Shown: piece by piece, positions 1 to 9,759 of the stretch
Layout of the letters: every line of letters begins with the position of its first letter
Numbering within the stretch: the stretch's first letter is position 1
NCBI RefSeq assembly: GCF_900187975.1
Contig: NZ_FZPC01000007.1
Span: 124,001 to 188,000 of the forward strand
DNA from: Pseudomonas delhiensis
Lineage (GTDB): Bacteria > Pseudomonadota > Gammaproteobacteria > Pseudomonadales > Pseudomonadaceae
Length of the DNA stretch: 64,000 nucleotides
Direction: 5' to 3'
Program-made: the position numbers and the translations under genes
The notes under the pieces: generated by a model
The model's database searches: none
The model's input: the letters and a program-made list of their open reading frames with translations, nothing else
What the model was told of the DNA's origin: nothing

Positions 1-96
1 GCCGATGGCCAGCAGCGCCGGCGATACGCCGAGCAGGTTGCCCAGGGCCCGGCGCCGCTCCAGGGCGTTGCCGGGGCGTACGGTGAGGGAAGACAT
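1..96 (-). CDS. ABC transporter permease, N-terminal fragment (cut by window edge)
   Basis: Thirty-two codons are visible, starting at ATG 96-94 and running off the left edge. The peptide starts MSSLTVRPGNALERRRALGN and moves into a hydrophobic stretch (LLGVSPALLAIG), as expected for the first membrane segment of a PotB-type inner-membrane permease. A GAGGAG ribosome site lies just upstream of the ATG. The start is 15 bases after the stop of the ATPase gene on the same strand, so the two are almost certainly co-transcribed subunits of one importer. The family assignment rests mainly on this neighbour, because too little of the protein is present. Confidence 0.6.
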   Translation of the reverse strand, partial: MSSLTVRPGNALERRRALGNLLGVSPALLAIG

Positions 97-111
97 GGCG
101 CGCTCCTCGGC

Positions 112-1230
112 TCAGTCCAGCAGGACGCTGGCGCTGTCGCGGTCGAACTGCAGGCCCAGGCGCTCGCCCGGGGCGAAGCGCTGGCTCTGCCCGGCGCTGT
201 TGGGCGTGCGCACGCGCAGGCGGGTGCCATCGGCGAGGCTGACCTGGTACTGCAGGTCGGTGCCCAGGTAGATCTGCTCGGCGAGGGTGCAGGGCGTGGC
301 CTGCGGGTCCTCGGCGCCGACCAGGCGCAGGCGCTCGGGGCGGATCGACAGCGTCACCTCGGCGCCCGGGCGCAGGCCCTCGCGGCTCGCCGCGCGCAGC
401 GTGCGGCCGCCGGGGATGCGGAACAGCGCCTGGCCGCCGGCGATCTCGTCGACCTGCGCCGGGAGGAAGTTGGTCTCGCCGATGAAGTCGGCGACGAAGC
501 GGTTGCGCGGCTGCTCGTAGATGTCCGCCGGGCGCCCGACCTGCTGCACCTCGCCCTCGGCCAGCACGGCGATGCGGTCGGACATGGTCAGGGCTTCTTC
601 CTGGTCGTGGGTGACGAAGATGAAGGTGATCCCGGTCTTGGCCTGGATCGCCTTGAGTTCCTCGCGCATGGCCTGGCGCAGCTTCAGGTCCAGGGCCGAG
701 AGCGGCTCGTCGAGCAGCAGCACCTTGGGGTGCGGGGCCAGCGCGCGGGCCAGGGCCACGCGTTGCTGCTGGCCGCCGGAAAGCTGGGTGGGGCGGCGTT
801 CGGCGAAGCGCTCCATCTGCACCAGGGCGAGCATCTCGCGCACCCGCCCGGCGACCGCCGCCTTGCCCAGGCGCTGGCCCATGGGGTGCGATTCCAGGCC
901 GAAGGCCAGGTTCTGCGCGATGGTCATGTGCGGGAACAGCGCGTAGTGCTGGAACACCGTGTTGACCGGGCGATCGTAGGGCGCGCGGTCGGCGATGTTC
1001 TCGCCGTAGAGGAGGATCTCGCCGGCGGTGGGGAACTCGAAGCCGGCGATCATCCGCAGCAGGGTGGTCTTGCCGCAGCCGGAGGGCCCGAGCAGGGTGA
1101 AGAATTCGTTGTCGCGGATGTCCAGGTCGACGCTCTTCAGCGCCACCGGGCCGCTGTCCGGGTCGCCGTAGACCTTGCGCACCGATCGAATGGAGACGGC
1201 GGCCGTCTGCAGGCCGTGCAGGGCACTCAT
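112..1230 (-). CDS. Polyamine/Fe-type ABC transporter ATP-binding protein (PotA-like)
   Basis: Cytoplasmic ATPase of 372 residues that powers import through the partner permeases. All ABC landmarks are readable: Walker A GPSGCGKTT near residue 50, the Q-loop, signature LSGGQQQRVALARAL, Walker B VLLLDEPLSALD and the H-loop THDQEEA. A TOBE-type C-terminal half contains SIRPERLRL. This architecture and length fit the PotA/SpuF spermidine-putrescine group, but the substrate cannot be read from the sequence. I chose ATG 1230-1228 because GGAGGT lies at the right distance; longer in-frame starts upstream lack a ribosome site and have an unrelated N-terminus. The permease gene follows 15 bases downstream, and a LysR regulator is divergent. 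Confidence 0.9.
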   Translation of the reverse strand: MSALHGLQTAAVSIRSVRKVYGDPDSGPVALKSVDLDIRDNEFFTLLGPSGCGKTTLLRMIAGFEFPTAGEILLYGENIADRAPYDRPVNTVFQHYALFPHMTIAQNLAFGLESHPMGQRLGKAAVAGRVREMLALVQMERFAERRPTQLSGGQQQRVALARALAPHPKVLLLDEPLSALDLKLRQAMREELKAIQAKTGITFIFVTHDQEEALTMSDRIAVLAEGEVQQVGRPADIYEQPRNRFVADFIGETNFLPAQVDEIAGGQALFRIPGGRTLRAASREGLRPGAEVTLSIRPERLRLVGAEDPQATPCTLAEQIYLGTDLQYQVSLADGTRLRVRTPNSAGQSQRFAPGERLGLQFDRDSASVLLD

Positions 1231-1444
1231 GGATGTACCTCCGGTTCCCTCCCCCGCTGGCGCGGTGCGCGCGGAGGCTTGTACTTGTTGTGGCAGGAAT
1301 GGGGAAAGCGCTGCAGCGTGTGCCGGTGACCGGCTGGTTTTGTGGTGAGGCTGCTGGGGCCGAGTGTGGCCAGATTGCAGTTGAGCAAAAAGCTCAATTT
1401 TCTTACATTCGCTATTAAATAAATTAACAGCCTGCGAGCCGCCC
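1231..1444. promoter_or_regulatory. Divergent promoter region between the ABC operon and the LysR gene
   Basis: This 214-base gap separates two divergent genes. Its right half (about 1385-1430) is strikingly AT-rich compared with the rest of the core, with runs such as TTAAATAAATTAA next to the LysR start. That is the expected place for promoters of both genes and for LysR binding. No specific operator could be assigned by eye. Confidence 0.45.
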
Positions 1445-2347
1445 ATGTCCCTGCCCCGTCTGCCGCCGCTCAACGCCGTGCGTGCCTTCGAGGCGGCGGC
1501 GCGCCTGGGCAGCTACGTCGCCGCCTCGAAGGCGCTGCACGTCACCCAGCCGGCCATCGGCCGCCACGTGCGCCTGCTGGAGGACTGGCTGGGCGTGCAG
1601 CTGCTGGAGCGCACGCCGCGGGGGGTCAGCCTGACGCCCGCCGGCCAGCGCTACTACGCGAAGATAGCCACGGCGCTGCAGCAGATCGCCGAGGCCAGCC
1701 GCGAACTGGCCCCCGGCGGCTCGGCGCGCTGGCTGAAGATCCTGGTGGTGCCGGCCTTCGCCAAGCGCTGGCTGATGCCGCACCTGGAAGCCCTGCGCCA
1801 GCAGCGTCCGGGGCTGAAGGTGGCGATCGAGCCGAACCCGACCTTCACCGAGGTGGACGGCAACAGCGCCGACCTGGGCATCGTCTACGGCATGCCCGGG
1901 CAGTACCCGCAGAGCTGCGCCACCCTGCTCCACCCGCAGGTATTCCCGGTGTGCTCGCCGGCCTACCTGGCGGCCCACGGCCCGCTGGGCAGCGCCGAAG
2001 AGCTGGTGCGCCACGAACTGATCCACGTCCACGACGGCGAATGGTGGAACGCCTGGTTCGCCGCCAACCAGCTGGACATCCGCGTCAGCCCCGACGTGCT
2101 CTACGTCAGCAACGACCACGCGCTGTCCATGGCCGAGGCCGGCGCCGGCATCGCCCTGGCCAACGACGTGCTGGTGCGCAGGGAGCTGGAGTCCGGCGCG
2201 CTGGTGCGGCCGCTGCCGAACCAGGTGCGCCTGGAGAGCTACCAGTTGCTGATCCCGACGGGGCCGAGCAGCGCCGACATCGAGTGGTTCGGCGAGTGGC
2301 TGGCGCAAACCCTTGCCGCGGAGTTTCCCTCGGCGCTGCCGTTGTAG
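1445..2347 (+). CDS. LysR-family transcriptional regulator (GcvA-like)
   Basis: A 300-residue DNA-binding regulator. Residues 1-65 form the winged helix-turn-helix (LPPLNAVRAFEAAARLGSY, then SKALHVTQPAIGRHVRLLED); the rest is the two-lobed effector-binding domain. The opening LPPLNAVRAFEAAAR is typical of the GcvA branch. It faces away from the PotA-like operon across a shared AT-rich gap, so control of that transporter is a reasonable inference. Its TAG stop (2345-2347) lies inside the first palindrome of the repeat array that follows, showing that the repeats reach right to the coding end. The inducer is unknown. Confidence 0.88.
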   Translation: MSLPRLPPLNAVRAFEAAARLGSYVAASKALHVTQPAIGRHVRLLEDWLGVQLLERTPRGVSLTPAGQRYYAKIATALQQIAEASRELAPGGSARWLKILVVPAFAKRWLMPHLEALRQQRPGLKVAIEPNPTFTEVDGNSADLGIVYGMPGQYPQSCATLLHPQVFPVCSPAYLAAHGPLGSAEELVRHELIHVHDGEWWNAWFAANQLDIRVSPDVLYVSNDHALSMAEAGAGIALANDVLVRRELESGALVRPLPNQVRLESYQLLIPTGPSSADIEWFGEWLAQTLAAEFPSALPL

Positions 2348-3064
2348 GCGCGCCCTGCGCGCGAATCGCGGGCAGGGCCCGCTCCTACAGGTTGCTGTGA
2401 GGCATGGCATTCCCACCCATAGGAGCGGAGCTTCTCCGCGATAACCGTCATCTCCGGCGCCATTCGCGGATGAGATCCGCTCCTACGGATTGCCCCAGCA
2501 CCGTGCCCCATGTAGGAGCGCGCCCTGCGCGCGAATCGCGGGCAGGGCCCGCTCCTACAGGTTGCTGTGAGGCATGGCATTCCCACCCGTAGGAGCGGAG
2601 CTTCTCCGCGATAACCGTCATCTCCTGCGCCATTCGCGGATGAGATCCGCTCCTACGGATTGCCCCAGCACCGTGCCCCATGCAGGAGCGCGCCTTGCGC
2701 GCGGAATCGCGGGCAGGGCCCGCTCCTACAGGTTGCTGTGAGGCATGGCATTCCCACCCGTAGGAGCGGAGCTTCTCCGCGATAACCGTCATATCCGGCG
2801 CCATTCGCGGATGAGATCCTACGGATTGCCCCAGCACCGTGCCCCATGTAGGAGCGCGCCCTGCGCGCGAATCGCGGGCAGGGCCCGCTCCTACAGGTTG
2901 CTGTGAGGCATGGCATTCCCACCCGTAGGAGCGGAGCTTCTCCGCGATAACCGCCATCTCCGGCGCGATTCGCGGATGAGATCCGCCCCTACGGATTGCC
3001 CCAGCACCGTGCCCCATGTAGGAGCGCGCCCTGCGCGCGATTCCGCGGGCAGGGCCCGCTTGCC
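2344..3064. repeat. Tandem array of REP/REPIN-like palindromes, about 170-bp period
   Basis: The whole gap between two convergent genes is filled by a tandem array. Each unit holds a 49-bp imperfect palindrome (element A, opening TGTAGGAGCG and closing CGCTCCTACA), a spacer, and a 70-bp palindrome (element B, opening CGTAGGAGCGGAGCTTCTCC and closing ATCCGCTCCTACG). Element A starts at 2344, 2512, 2681, 2847 and 3017, giving steps of about 166-170 bp. One unit has a short deletion near 2819. The first A copy contains the stop of the LysR gene and the last is cut off just before the stop at 3065. The GTAGGAGCG ends and the paired inverted arms match Pseudomonas REP/REPIN elements. Reading frames across it are artefacts. 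Confidence 0.9.
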
Positions 3065-4033
3065 TTAATCCCGCGGCGCGTAGGCGAACACGTCGGCGCG
3101 CATCTGGTGGGCGTCCATGCCGGCGGCCACCAGGGCGTCGAGGGTGGCGTAGACCATCGCCGGCGAGCCGCTGGCATAGACCGTCAGGCGGCCCAGGTCG
3201 GGGAAGTCCTCGCACACCGCCTCGTGCAGCAGGCCGCAGCGGCCCTGCCAGCCGCACAGGTCGCTGACCACCTTGTGCAGGTGCAGGTTGGCCAGGCCCT
3301 TCCATTCGTCCCAGTGCGGCAGCGCGTAGAAGTCCTCGGGCCGGCGCACGCCCCAGTACAGGTGCACCGGGTGGGCGAAGCCCTGGGCGCGGCAGTGCTC
3401 GATCAGGCTGTGCATCTGCGCCATGCCGGTGCCGGCGGCGATCAGCACCAGCGGGCCGTCGGGCAGCTCGGCCAGGTGGGCGTCGCCGAAGGGCAGTTGC
3501 ACGCGGGCGATGCGCTCGCGCTGCAGTTGCCCGAGCAGTTCGATGGCGCTGTTCTCCCGCGCCAGGATGTGCAGCTCCAGGTCGCGCCCCTCGTGGGGCG
3601 CCGAGGCCAGGGAGAAGGCCGAGCCGTTGCCGTCGCCCCGCTCCACCAGCAGGTACTGCCCGGCGTGGTAGCGCGGCGGCTTGCCGGCCGGGGCGCGCAG
3701 GCGCACGCGCCAGACGTCGCCGCCCACCGCCTCGCAGAGGGTCAGCTGGCAGGCCAGCTTGCGCACCGGCAGCTCGCCGGGGGCGAGCACGCCATCCCAG
3801 AGCAGCACGCAGTCTTCCAGCGGCTCGGCCAGGCAGGTGAACAGCTCGCCGTGGTCGCGCACCTCGCCGTCCTGGCGCACGCGGCCTTCCACCAGCAGGG
3901 CGGCGCAGATGTGGCAGTTGCCGTTGCGGCAGCTCTGCGGGCAGTCGAAGCCCAGGCGCCGCGCGCCGTCGAGGATGCGCTCGCCCGGGCGCAGTTCGAG
4001 CTGGGCGCCGGAGGGTTGCAGGGTCACACGCAC
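3065..4033 (-). CDS. 2Fe-2S ferredoxin/flavin-dependent NAD(P)H reductase
   Basis: A 322-residue soluble electron-transfer protein. Residues 1-85 are a plant-type ferredoxin domain, with cluster ligands in a CX4CX2C pattern (C35, C40, C43) and a distal cysteine near 67. A ferredoxin-reductase domain follows, with a flavin motif (RYHAGQYLLVE, AFSLASAP) and an NAD-binding part (PLVLIAAGTGMAQM). It resembles CDP-6-deoxy-glucoseen reductase-like proteins found next to ubiD in Pseudomonas; the redox partner is unknown. I chose GTG 4033-4031 because GGAGG lies seven bases upstream; the upstream ATG at 4072 overlaps a REP element and lacks a ribosome site. Confidence 0.85.
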   Translation of the reverse strand: MRVTLQPSGAQLELRPGERILDGARRLGFDCPQSCRNGNCHICAALLVEGRVRQDGEVRDHGELFTCLAEPLEDCVLLWDGVLAPGELPVRKLACQLTLCEAVGGDVWRVRLRAPAGKPPRYHAGQYLLVERGDGNGSAFSLASAPHEGRDLELHILARENSAIELLGQLQRERIARVQLPFGDAHLAELPDGPLVLIAAGTGMAQMHSLIEHCRAQGFAHPVHLYWGVRRPEDFYALPHWDEWKGLANLHLHKVVSDLCGWQGRCGLLHEAVCEDFPDLGRLTVYASGSPAMVYATLDALVAAGMDAHQMRADVFAYAPRD

Positions 4034-4070
4034 GGCTTCGCCTCCCTGTCGCGAACCTGCGCGGCCGGAC

Positions 4071-4097
4071 ATTCGCGAGCAGGCTCGCTCCTACGAA
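4071..4097. repeat. Solitary REP half-element
   Basis: A single REP arm (TTCGCGAGCAGGCTCGCTCC followed by TACGAAG) lies between ubiD and the reductase gene. It is the same family as one arm of the inverted pair at 31451-31518. Confidence 0.75.
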
Positions 4098-4109
4098 GGG
4101 CCGTGCGCA

Positions 4110-5576
4110 TCAATCGATCCCCAGGCTGGCCCAGATTTCGTCGACGCGGCGCGTCACCGCCTCGTCCTTGACGATGGCGCGGCCCCACTCGCGGCTGGTC
4201 TCGCCGGGCCACTTGTGGGTGGCGTCCAGGCCCATCTTCGAGCCCAGGCCGGAGATCGGCGAGGCGAAGTCGAGGTAGTCGATCGGCGTATTGTCGATCA
4301 TCACGGTGTCGCGCTTGGGGTCCATGCGCGTGGTTATCGCCCAGATCACGTCGTTCCAGTCCCGCGCATCGATGTCATCGTCCGTGACTATGACGAACTT
4401 GGTGTACATGAACTGTCGCAGGAACGACCACACGCCCAGCATTACGCGCTTGGCGTGGCCGGGGTACTGCTTCTTCATGGTCACCACCGCCATGCGGTAC
4501 GAGCAGCCTTCGGGCGGCAGGTAGAAGTCGGTGATCTCGGGGAACTGCTTCTGCAGGATGGGCACGAAGACTTCGTTCAGCGCCACCCCGAGGATCGCCG
4601 GCTCGTCCGGCGGGCGGCCGGTGTAGGTGCTGTGGTAGATGGGCTTGCGGCGGCGGGTGATGCGCTCGACGGTGAACACCGGGAAGCGGTCCACCTCGTT
4701 GTAGTAGCCGGTGTGGTCGCCGTAGGGGCCCTCGTCGGCCATCTCGCCGGGGTGGATCACCCCTTCCAGGACGATCTCGGCGCTGGCCGGCACCTGCAGG
4801 TCGCTGCCGATGCACTTCACCAGCTCGGTGCGGTGGCCGCGCAGCAGGCCGGCGAAGGCGTATTCGGAGAGGGTGTCGGGCACCGGCGTCACGGCGCCGA
4901 GGATGGTCGCCGGGTCCGCGCCCAGGGCCACGGCCACCGGGTAGGGCTGGCCGGGGTGCTTCTGGCACCACTCGCGGTAGTCCAGGGCGCCGCCGCGGTG
5001 GCTGAGCCAGCGCATGATCACCTTGTTGCGGCCGATCACCTGCTGGCGGTAGATGCCCAGGTTCTGCCGTTCCTTGTTCGGCCCGCGGGTGACGGTCAGG
5101 CCCCAGGTGATCAGCGGCGCGACGTCGCCGGGCCAGCAGGTCTGCACCGGCAGCCTGCCCAGGTCGACGGCCTCGCCTTCCTCGATGACTTCCTGGCAGG
5201 GCGCGTCCTTGAGCACCTTGGGCGCCATGCTGATGACCTTCCTGAAGATCGGCAGCTTGCTCCAGGCATCCTTCAGGCCCCTGGGCGGCTCCGGCTCCTT
5301 GAGGAAGGCCAGCAGCTTGCCGATCTCGCGCAGTTCGGAAACGTCCTCGGCGCCCATGCCCAGGGCCACGCGCCCGGGGGTGCCGAACAGGTTGCCGAGC
5401 ACGGGCACGTCGAAGCCGGTGGGGTTCTCGAACAGCAGGGCCGGGCCCTTGGCGCGCAGGGTGCGGTCGCACACCTCGGTCATTTCCAGCACCGGGGACA
5501 CCGGCACCTGGATGCGCTTGAGCTGGCCGCGCTGCTCCAGGGCGGCGATGAACTCGCGCAGGTCGCGATACTGCAT
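4110..5576 (-). CDS. ubiD: 4-hydroxy-3-polyprenylbenzoate decarboxylase UbiD
   Basis: A 488-residue enzyme that decarboxylates the polyprenyl-hydroxybenzoate intermediate of ubiquinone synthesis, using the prenylated FMN made by UbiX. The protein is collinear with UbiD over its full length: [20 protein letters not shown] at the start, then the conserved [45 protein letters not shown] and [18 protein letters not shown] blocks. The ATG is 5576-5574. It lies downstream of rho on the same strand but with a hairpin between them, so it may have its own promoter. The 2Fe-2S reductase gene follows. Confidence 0.95.
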   Translation of the reverse strand: MQYRDLREFIAALEQRGQLKRIQVPVSPVLEMTEVCDRTLRAKGPALLFENPTGFDVPVLGNLFGTPGRVALGMGAEDVSELREIGKLLAFLKEPEPPRGLKDAWSKLPIFRKVISMAPKVLKDAPCQEVIEEGEAVDLGRLPVQTCWPGDVAPLITWGLTVTRGPNKERQNLGIYRQQVIGRNKVIMRWLSHRGGALDYREWCQKHPGQPYPVAVALGADPATILGAVTPVPDTLSEYAFAGLLRGHRTELVKCIGSDLQVPASAEIVLEGVIHPGEMADEGPYGDHTGYYNEVDRFPVFTVERITRRRKPIYHSTYTGRPPDEPAILGVALNEVFVPILQKQFPEITDFYLPPEGCSYRMAVVTMKKQYPGHAKRVMLGVWSFLRQFMYTKFVIVTDDDIDARDWNDVIWAITTRMDPKRDTVMIDNTPIDYLDFASPISGLGSKMGLDATHKWPGETSREWGRAIVKDEAVTRRVDEIWASLGID

Positions 5577-5642
5577 GGAAGTCTCGATGGCGTAGGCGAA
5601 GATGCGACAGTTTAGCCTTTAACACCACTTCGCAGAAACACG

Positions 5643-5663
5643 AAGGCCGGGTTTCCCCGGCCT
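5643..5663 (-). terminator. Probable rho-gene terminator hairpin
   Basis: On the minus strand, GGCCGGG and CCCGGCC form a seven-base-pair stem with a short loop, 30 bases after the rho stop, followed by a T-containing but interrupted tail. It would end or attenuate the rho transcript before ubiD. Confidence 0.55.
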
Positions 5664-5692
5664 CGTGGCTTGCAGCGATCAACCAGCGGCGC

Positions 5693-6955
<1,263 letters not shown>

Positions 6956-7154
6956 AAGAAGGAGGTGTTAGATAGATATGAGAAAAGGGGAAACAAGCAT
7001 GTGAGCTCGTTAATGCCGTGCCGCAGAGTGACGACAGGATCGCTTGGAAATTCGAATAGGAAGTGCGTCGGCGACGGCTTGCAGGGGACAACGTAAAACA
7101 ACGTTGCAGGCCCGAATGTAACACCCGGGCCAAGGGGCGTCTAGGGGATGGAAT
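6956..7154 (-). promoter_or_regulatory. rho promoter and untranslated leader region
   Basis: About 200 bases between the trxA terminator and the rho start hold no convincing gene. The part nearest rho is comparatively AT-rich (6955-7000). Rho genes in other proteobacteria have long attenuated leaders, so this is the likely promoter and leader; no leader peptide could be confirmed. A GGAGGTG-like ribosome site is not seen on the coding strand, where the bases before the ATG read CACCTCCTTCTT. Confidence 0.4.
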
Positions 7155-7181
7155 GAAAAAAGCCCCGCATCGCGCGGGGCT
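7155..7181 (-). terminator. trxA intrinsic terminator
   Basis: Inverted arms AGCCCCGC and GCGGGGCT enclose a five-base loop. Six A residues on the plus strand give the minus-strand transcript a U tract 20 bases after the trxA stop. A TTTT on the other side makes it potentially bidirectional. Confidence 0.85.
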
Positions 7182-7201
7182 TTTCCGGGGGCTGTCTCGA
7201 C

Positions 7202-7528
7202 TCAGATGTTGCTGTCGAGGAAGGCCGCCAGCTGCGACTTGGACAGCGCGCCGACCTTGGTGGCCTCGACGTTGCCGCCCTTGAACAGCATCAGCGTCGG
7301 AATGCCGCGCACGCCGTACTTCGGCGGGGTTTCCTGGTTCTCGTCGATGTTCAGCTTGCAGACTTTCAGCTTGCCCTGATAGTCCTTGGCGATCTCGTCC
7401 AGTACCGGCGCGATCATCTTGCACGGGCCGCACCACTCGGCCCAGTAGTCCACCAGCACAGGACCATCGGCCTTCAGCACGTCCTGCTCGAAGCTGGCAT
7501 CGGTAACGCTGACGATATGTTCGCTCAT
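7202..7528 (-). CDS. trxA: Thioredoxin TrxA
   Basis: A 108-residue cytoplasmic dithiol reductant. The redox motif WCGPCK (C33, C36) sits after the [12 protein letters not shown] strand, and the cis-proline loop [11 protein letters not shown] is present. The length is standard. The start is ATG 7528-7526, preceded by GGAGAGATTTC. It precedes rho on the same strand, as in many gammaproteobacteria, but ends in a strong terminator. It faces ppx across 194 bases. Confidence 0.97.
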   Translation of the reverse strand: MSEHIVSVTDASFEQDVLKADGPVLVDYWAEWCGPCKMIAPVLDEIAKDYQGKLKVCKLNIDENQETPPKYGVRGIPTLMLFKGGNVEATKVGALSKSQLAAFLDSNI

Positions 7529-7722
7529 GAAATCTCTCCGTGGGAATCGGATGCGAAAAAAAGTGGGCCCATCATAGCCCGCCTTGGCCGCCTTCCGAAA
7601 GGCGCAGGCGATTGAGTGTCGCTATCGCCGGCCCCGGCGGAACCGATCGACGGCCCGGCGTTCGTTGGCACCGGAGGGCTATCGTGGCAGGATGTCGGGG
7701 TTAACGAACGGACCTTTCCAAG
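7529..7722. promoter_or_regulatory. Divergent promoter region trxA / ppx
   Basis: This 194-base gap between divergent genes must contain both promoters. I see no clear operator or Pho-box-like direct repeat by eye. Confidence 0.35.
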
Positions 7723-9225
7723 ATGCCCCATACCCCCGCCAAGACCTTCCCGCTGATAGCCGCCCTGGACCTGGGTTCCAACAGCTTCCACATGGTCCTG
7801 GCCAAGGCCGATCATGGCGAGATCCGCATCCTCGAGCGGCTCGGCGAGAAGGTCCAGCTGGCCGCCGGCATCGGCGAGGACCGCCAGCTCAACGAAGAAT
7901 CCATGCAGCGCGGCCTGGACTGCCTGCGGCGCTTCGCCCAACTGATCAACGGCATGCCGCCCGGCTCGGTGCGGGTGGTCGGCACCAACGCCCTGCGCGA
8001 GGCGCGCAACCGCAACGACTTCACCCGCCGCGCCGAGGAAATCCTCGGCCACCCGGTGGAGGTCATCTCCGGCCGCGAGGAAGCGCGCCTGATCTACCTG
8101 GGCGTGTCGCACACCCTGCCGGACACCGCCGGGCGCCGCCTGGTGGCCGACATCGGCGGCGGCAGCACCGAGTTCATCATCGGCCAGCGCTTCGAGTCGC
8201 AGCTGCGCGAGAGCCTGCAGATGGGCTGCGTCAGCTACACCCAGCGCTACTTCAAGGACGGCAAGATCACCCCGGCCCGCTACGCCCAGGCCTACACCTC
8301 GGCGCGCCTGGAGCTGATGGGCATCGAGAACAGCCTGCGCCGCCTGGGCTGGGACGAGGCCCTGGGCGCCTCCGGCACCATCCGCGCGGTGGGCCTGGCG
8401 ATCCAGTCCGGCGGCCACGGCAACGGCGAGATCAACCCCGAGGGCCTGGCCTGGCTCAAGCGCAAGGTGCTCAAGCTGGGCGACGTGGACAAGCTCGACC
8501 TGGACGGCATCAAGCCCGACCGCCGGCCGATCTTCCCGGCCGGCCTGGCCATAGTCGAAGCGCTGTTCGACGCCCTCGAACTCAAGCAGATGTCGCACTC
8601 CGAGGGCGCGCTGCGCGAAGGCGTGCTCTACGACCTGCTCGGCCGCCACCACCACGAGGACGTGCGCGAGCGCACCATCAGCGCGCTGATCGAGCGCTAC
8701 CACGTCGACCTCGACCAGGCCGCGCGGGTCGAGGCCAAGGCGCTGCAGGCGCTGGAGCAGGTCGCCGAGGCCTGGGGCCTGCAGGACGACTGGCACCGCG
8801 AACTGCTCGGCTGGGCCGCGCGGGTCCACGAGCTGGGCCTGGACATCGCCCACTACCACTACCACAAGCACGGCGCCTACCTGGTCGAGCACTCGGACCT
8901 GGCCGGTTTCTCCCGCGAGGACCAGCAGGTGCTGGCGCTGCTGGTGCGCGGCCACCGCCGCAACATCCCGGCGGACAGGTTCAACGAGCAGGGCGCGCAG
9001 GGCGACAAGCTGATCCGCCTGTGCATCGTGCTGCGCTTCGCCATCCTCTTCCACCACATCCGCGGCACCCAGCAGATGCCGGACGTCACCCTCAAGGTGG
9101 GTCCGAAGAGCCTGGAAGTGCGCTTCCCCAAGGGCTGGCTGGAAGCCAACCCGCTGACCCAGGCCGACTTCGAGCAGGAAGCCGGCTGGCTGCAGCGCGT
9201 GGGGTACCAGCTGAGCGTGAGCTGA
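7723..9225 (+). CDS. ppx: Exopolyphosphatase Ppx
   Basis: A 500-residue enzyme that removes terminal phosphates from inorganic polyphosphate (and in this family often hydrolyses pppGpp). The actin-like ATPase core shows the phosphate loops [15 protein letters not shown] near residue 12 and [14 protein letters not shown] near residue 142. The C-terminal half is the HD-like helical domain ([22 protein letters not shown]). The length is typical. The ribosome site before ATG 7723 is weak. It is convergent with ppk, the enzyme that makes its substrate, with a palindrome array between them; in Pseudomonas these genes are known as opposing neighbours. Confidence 0.96.
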   Translation: MPHTPAKTFPLIAALDLGSNSFHMVLAKADHGEIRILERLGEKVQLAAGIGEDRQLNEESMQRGLDCLRRFAQLINGMPPGSVRVVGTNALREARNRNDFTRRAEEILGHPVEVISGREEARLIYLGVSHTLPDTAGRRLVADIGGGSTEFIIGQRFESQLRESLQMGCVSYTQRYFKDGKITPARYAQAYTSARLELMGIENSLRRLGWDEALGASGTIRAVGLAIQSGGHGNGEINPEGLAWLKRKVLKLGDVDKLDLDGIKPDRRPIFPAGLAIVEALFDALELKQMSHSEGALREGVLYDLLGRHHHEDVRERTISALIERYHVDLDQAARVEAKALQALEQVAEAWGLQDDWHRELLGWAARVHELGLDIAHYHYHKHGAYLVEHSDLAGFSREDQQVLALLVRGHRRNIPADRFNEQGAQGDKLIRLCIVLRFAILFHHIRGTQQMPDVTLKVGPKSLEVRFPKGWLEANPLTQADFEQEAGWLQRVGYQLSVS

Positions 9226-9237
9226 ACGCCATTCCCC

Positions 9238-9692
9238 TGTAGGAGCGCGCCCTGCGCGCGAATCGCGGGCAGGGCCCGCTCACAAGAAGCCATACCAGCC
9301 TGGACCGTAGGAGCGGAGCTTCTCCGCGATAGCCGCCCCCGGCGCGATTCGCGGATGAGATCCGCTCCTACGCCGCCCCACCGCACCATTCCCCTGTAGG
9401 AGCGCGCCCTGCGCGCGATTCGCGGGCAGGGCCCGCTCCTACAAGAAGCCATACCAGCCTGGACCGTAGGAGCGGAGCTTCTCCGCGATAGCCGCCCCCC
9501 GGCGCGATTCGCGGATGAGATCCGCTCCTACGCTGCCCCATCCACGCCATTCCCCTGTAGGAGCGCGCCCTGCGCGCGAATCGCGGGCAGGGCCCGCTCC
9601 CAGGAAGCCATACCAGCCTGGACCGTAGGAGCGGAGCTTCTCCGCGATAGCCGCCCCCCCCGGCGCGATTCGCGGATGAGATCCGCTCCTAC
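9238..9692. repeat. Tandem array of REP/REPIN-like palindromes, about 157-161-bp period
   Basis: Three A+B units of the same family as the array at 2344, with A elements starting at 9238, 9395 and 9556. The spacers are different from those in the first array (they contain AAGCCATACCAGCCTGGAC) and the centre of B is shorter (GATAGCCGCCCCC type, the C run growing by one base or more from unit to unit). The array starts 12 bases after the ppx stop and ends just before the ppk terminator, so it lies between two convergent genes. Confidence 0.9.
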
Positions 9693-9709
9693 GAGAAACA
9701 TGCCCGCAG

Positions 9710-9742
9710 CAAAAAGCCCCGGCGCTTACGCGACGGGGCTTT
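9710..9742 (-). terminator. ppk intrinsic terminator
   Basis: On the minus strand, GCCCCG and CGGGGC pair around a 12-base loop that is itself partly self-complementary. TTTTTGC follows, 18 bases beyond the ppk stop. Confidence 0.75.
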
Positions 9743-9759
9743 CGTCTTTCGGCAACCGC

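Noticed and set aside
2344-3064. Regular repeat-spacer pattern that resembles a CRISPR array
   Set aside because: The repeats are long palindromes of two kinds, the spacers are identical from unit to unit, and there are no cas genes.
2448-3305. Long minus-strand reading frames through the repeat array
   Set aside because: They repeat the same peptide words (SHPRMAPEMTVIAEKLRSYG and similar) because they translate the palindromes; no gene structure or family match.
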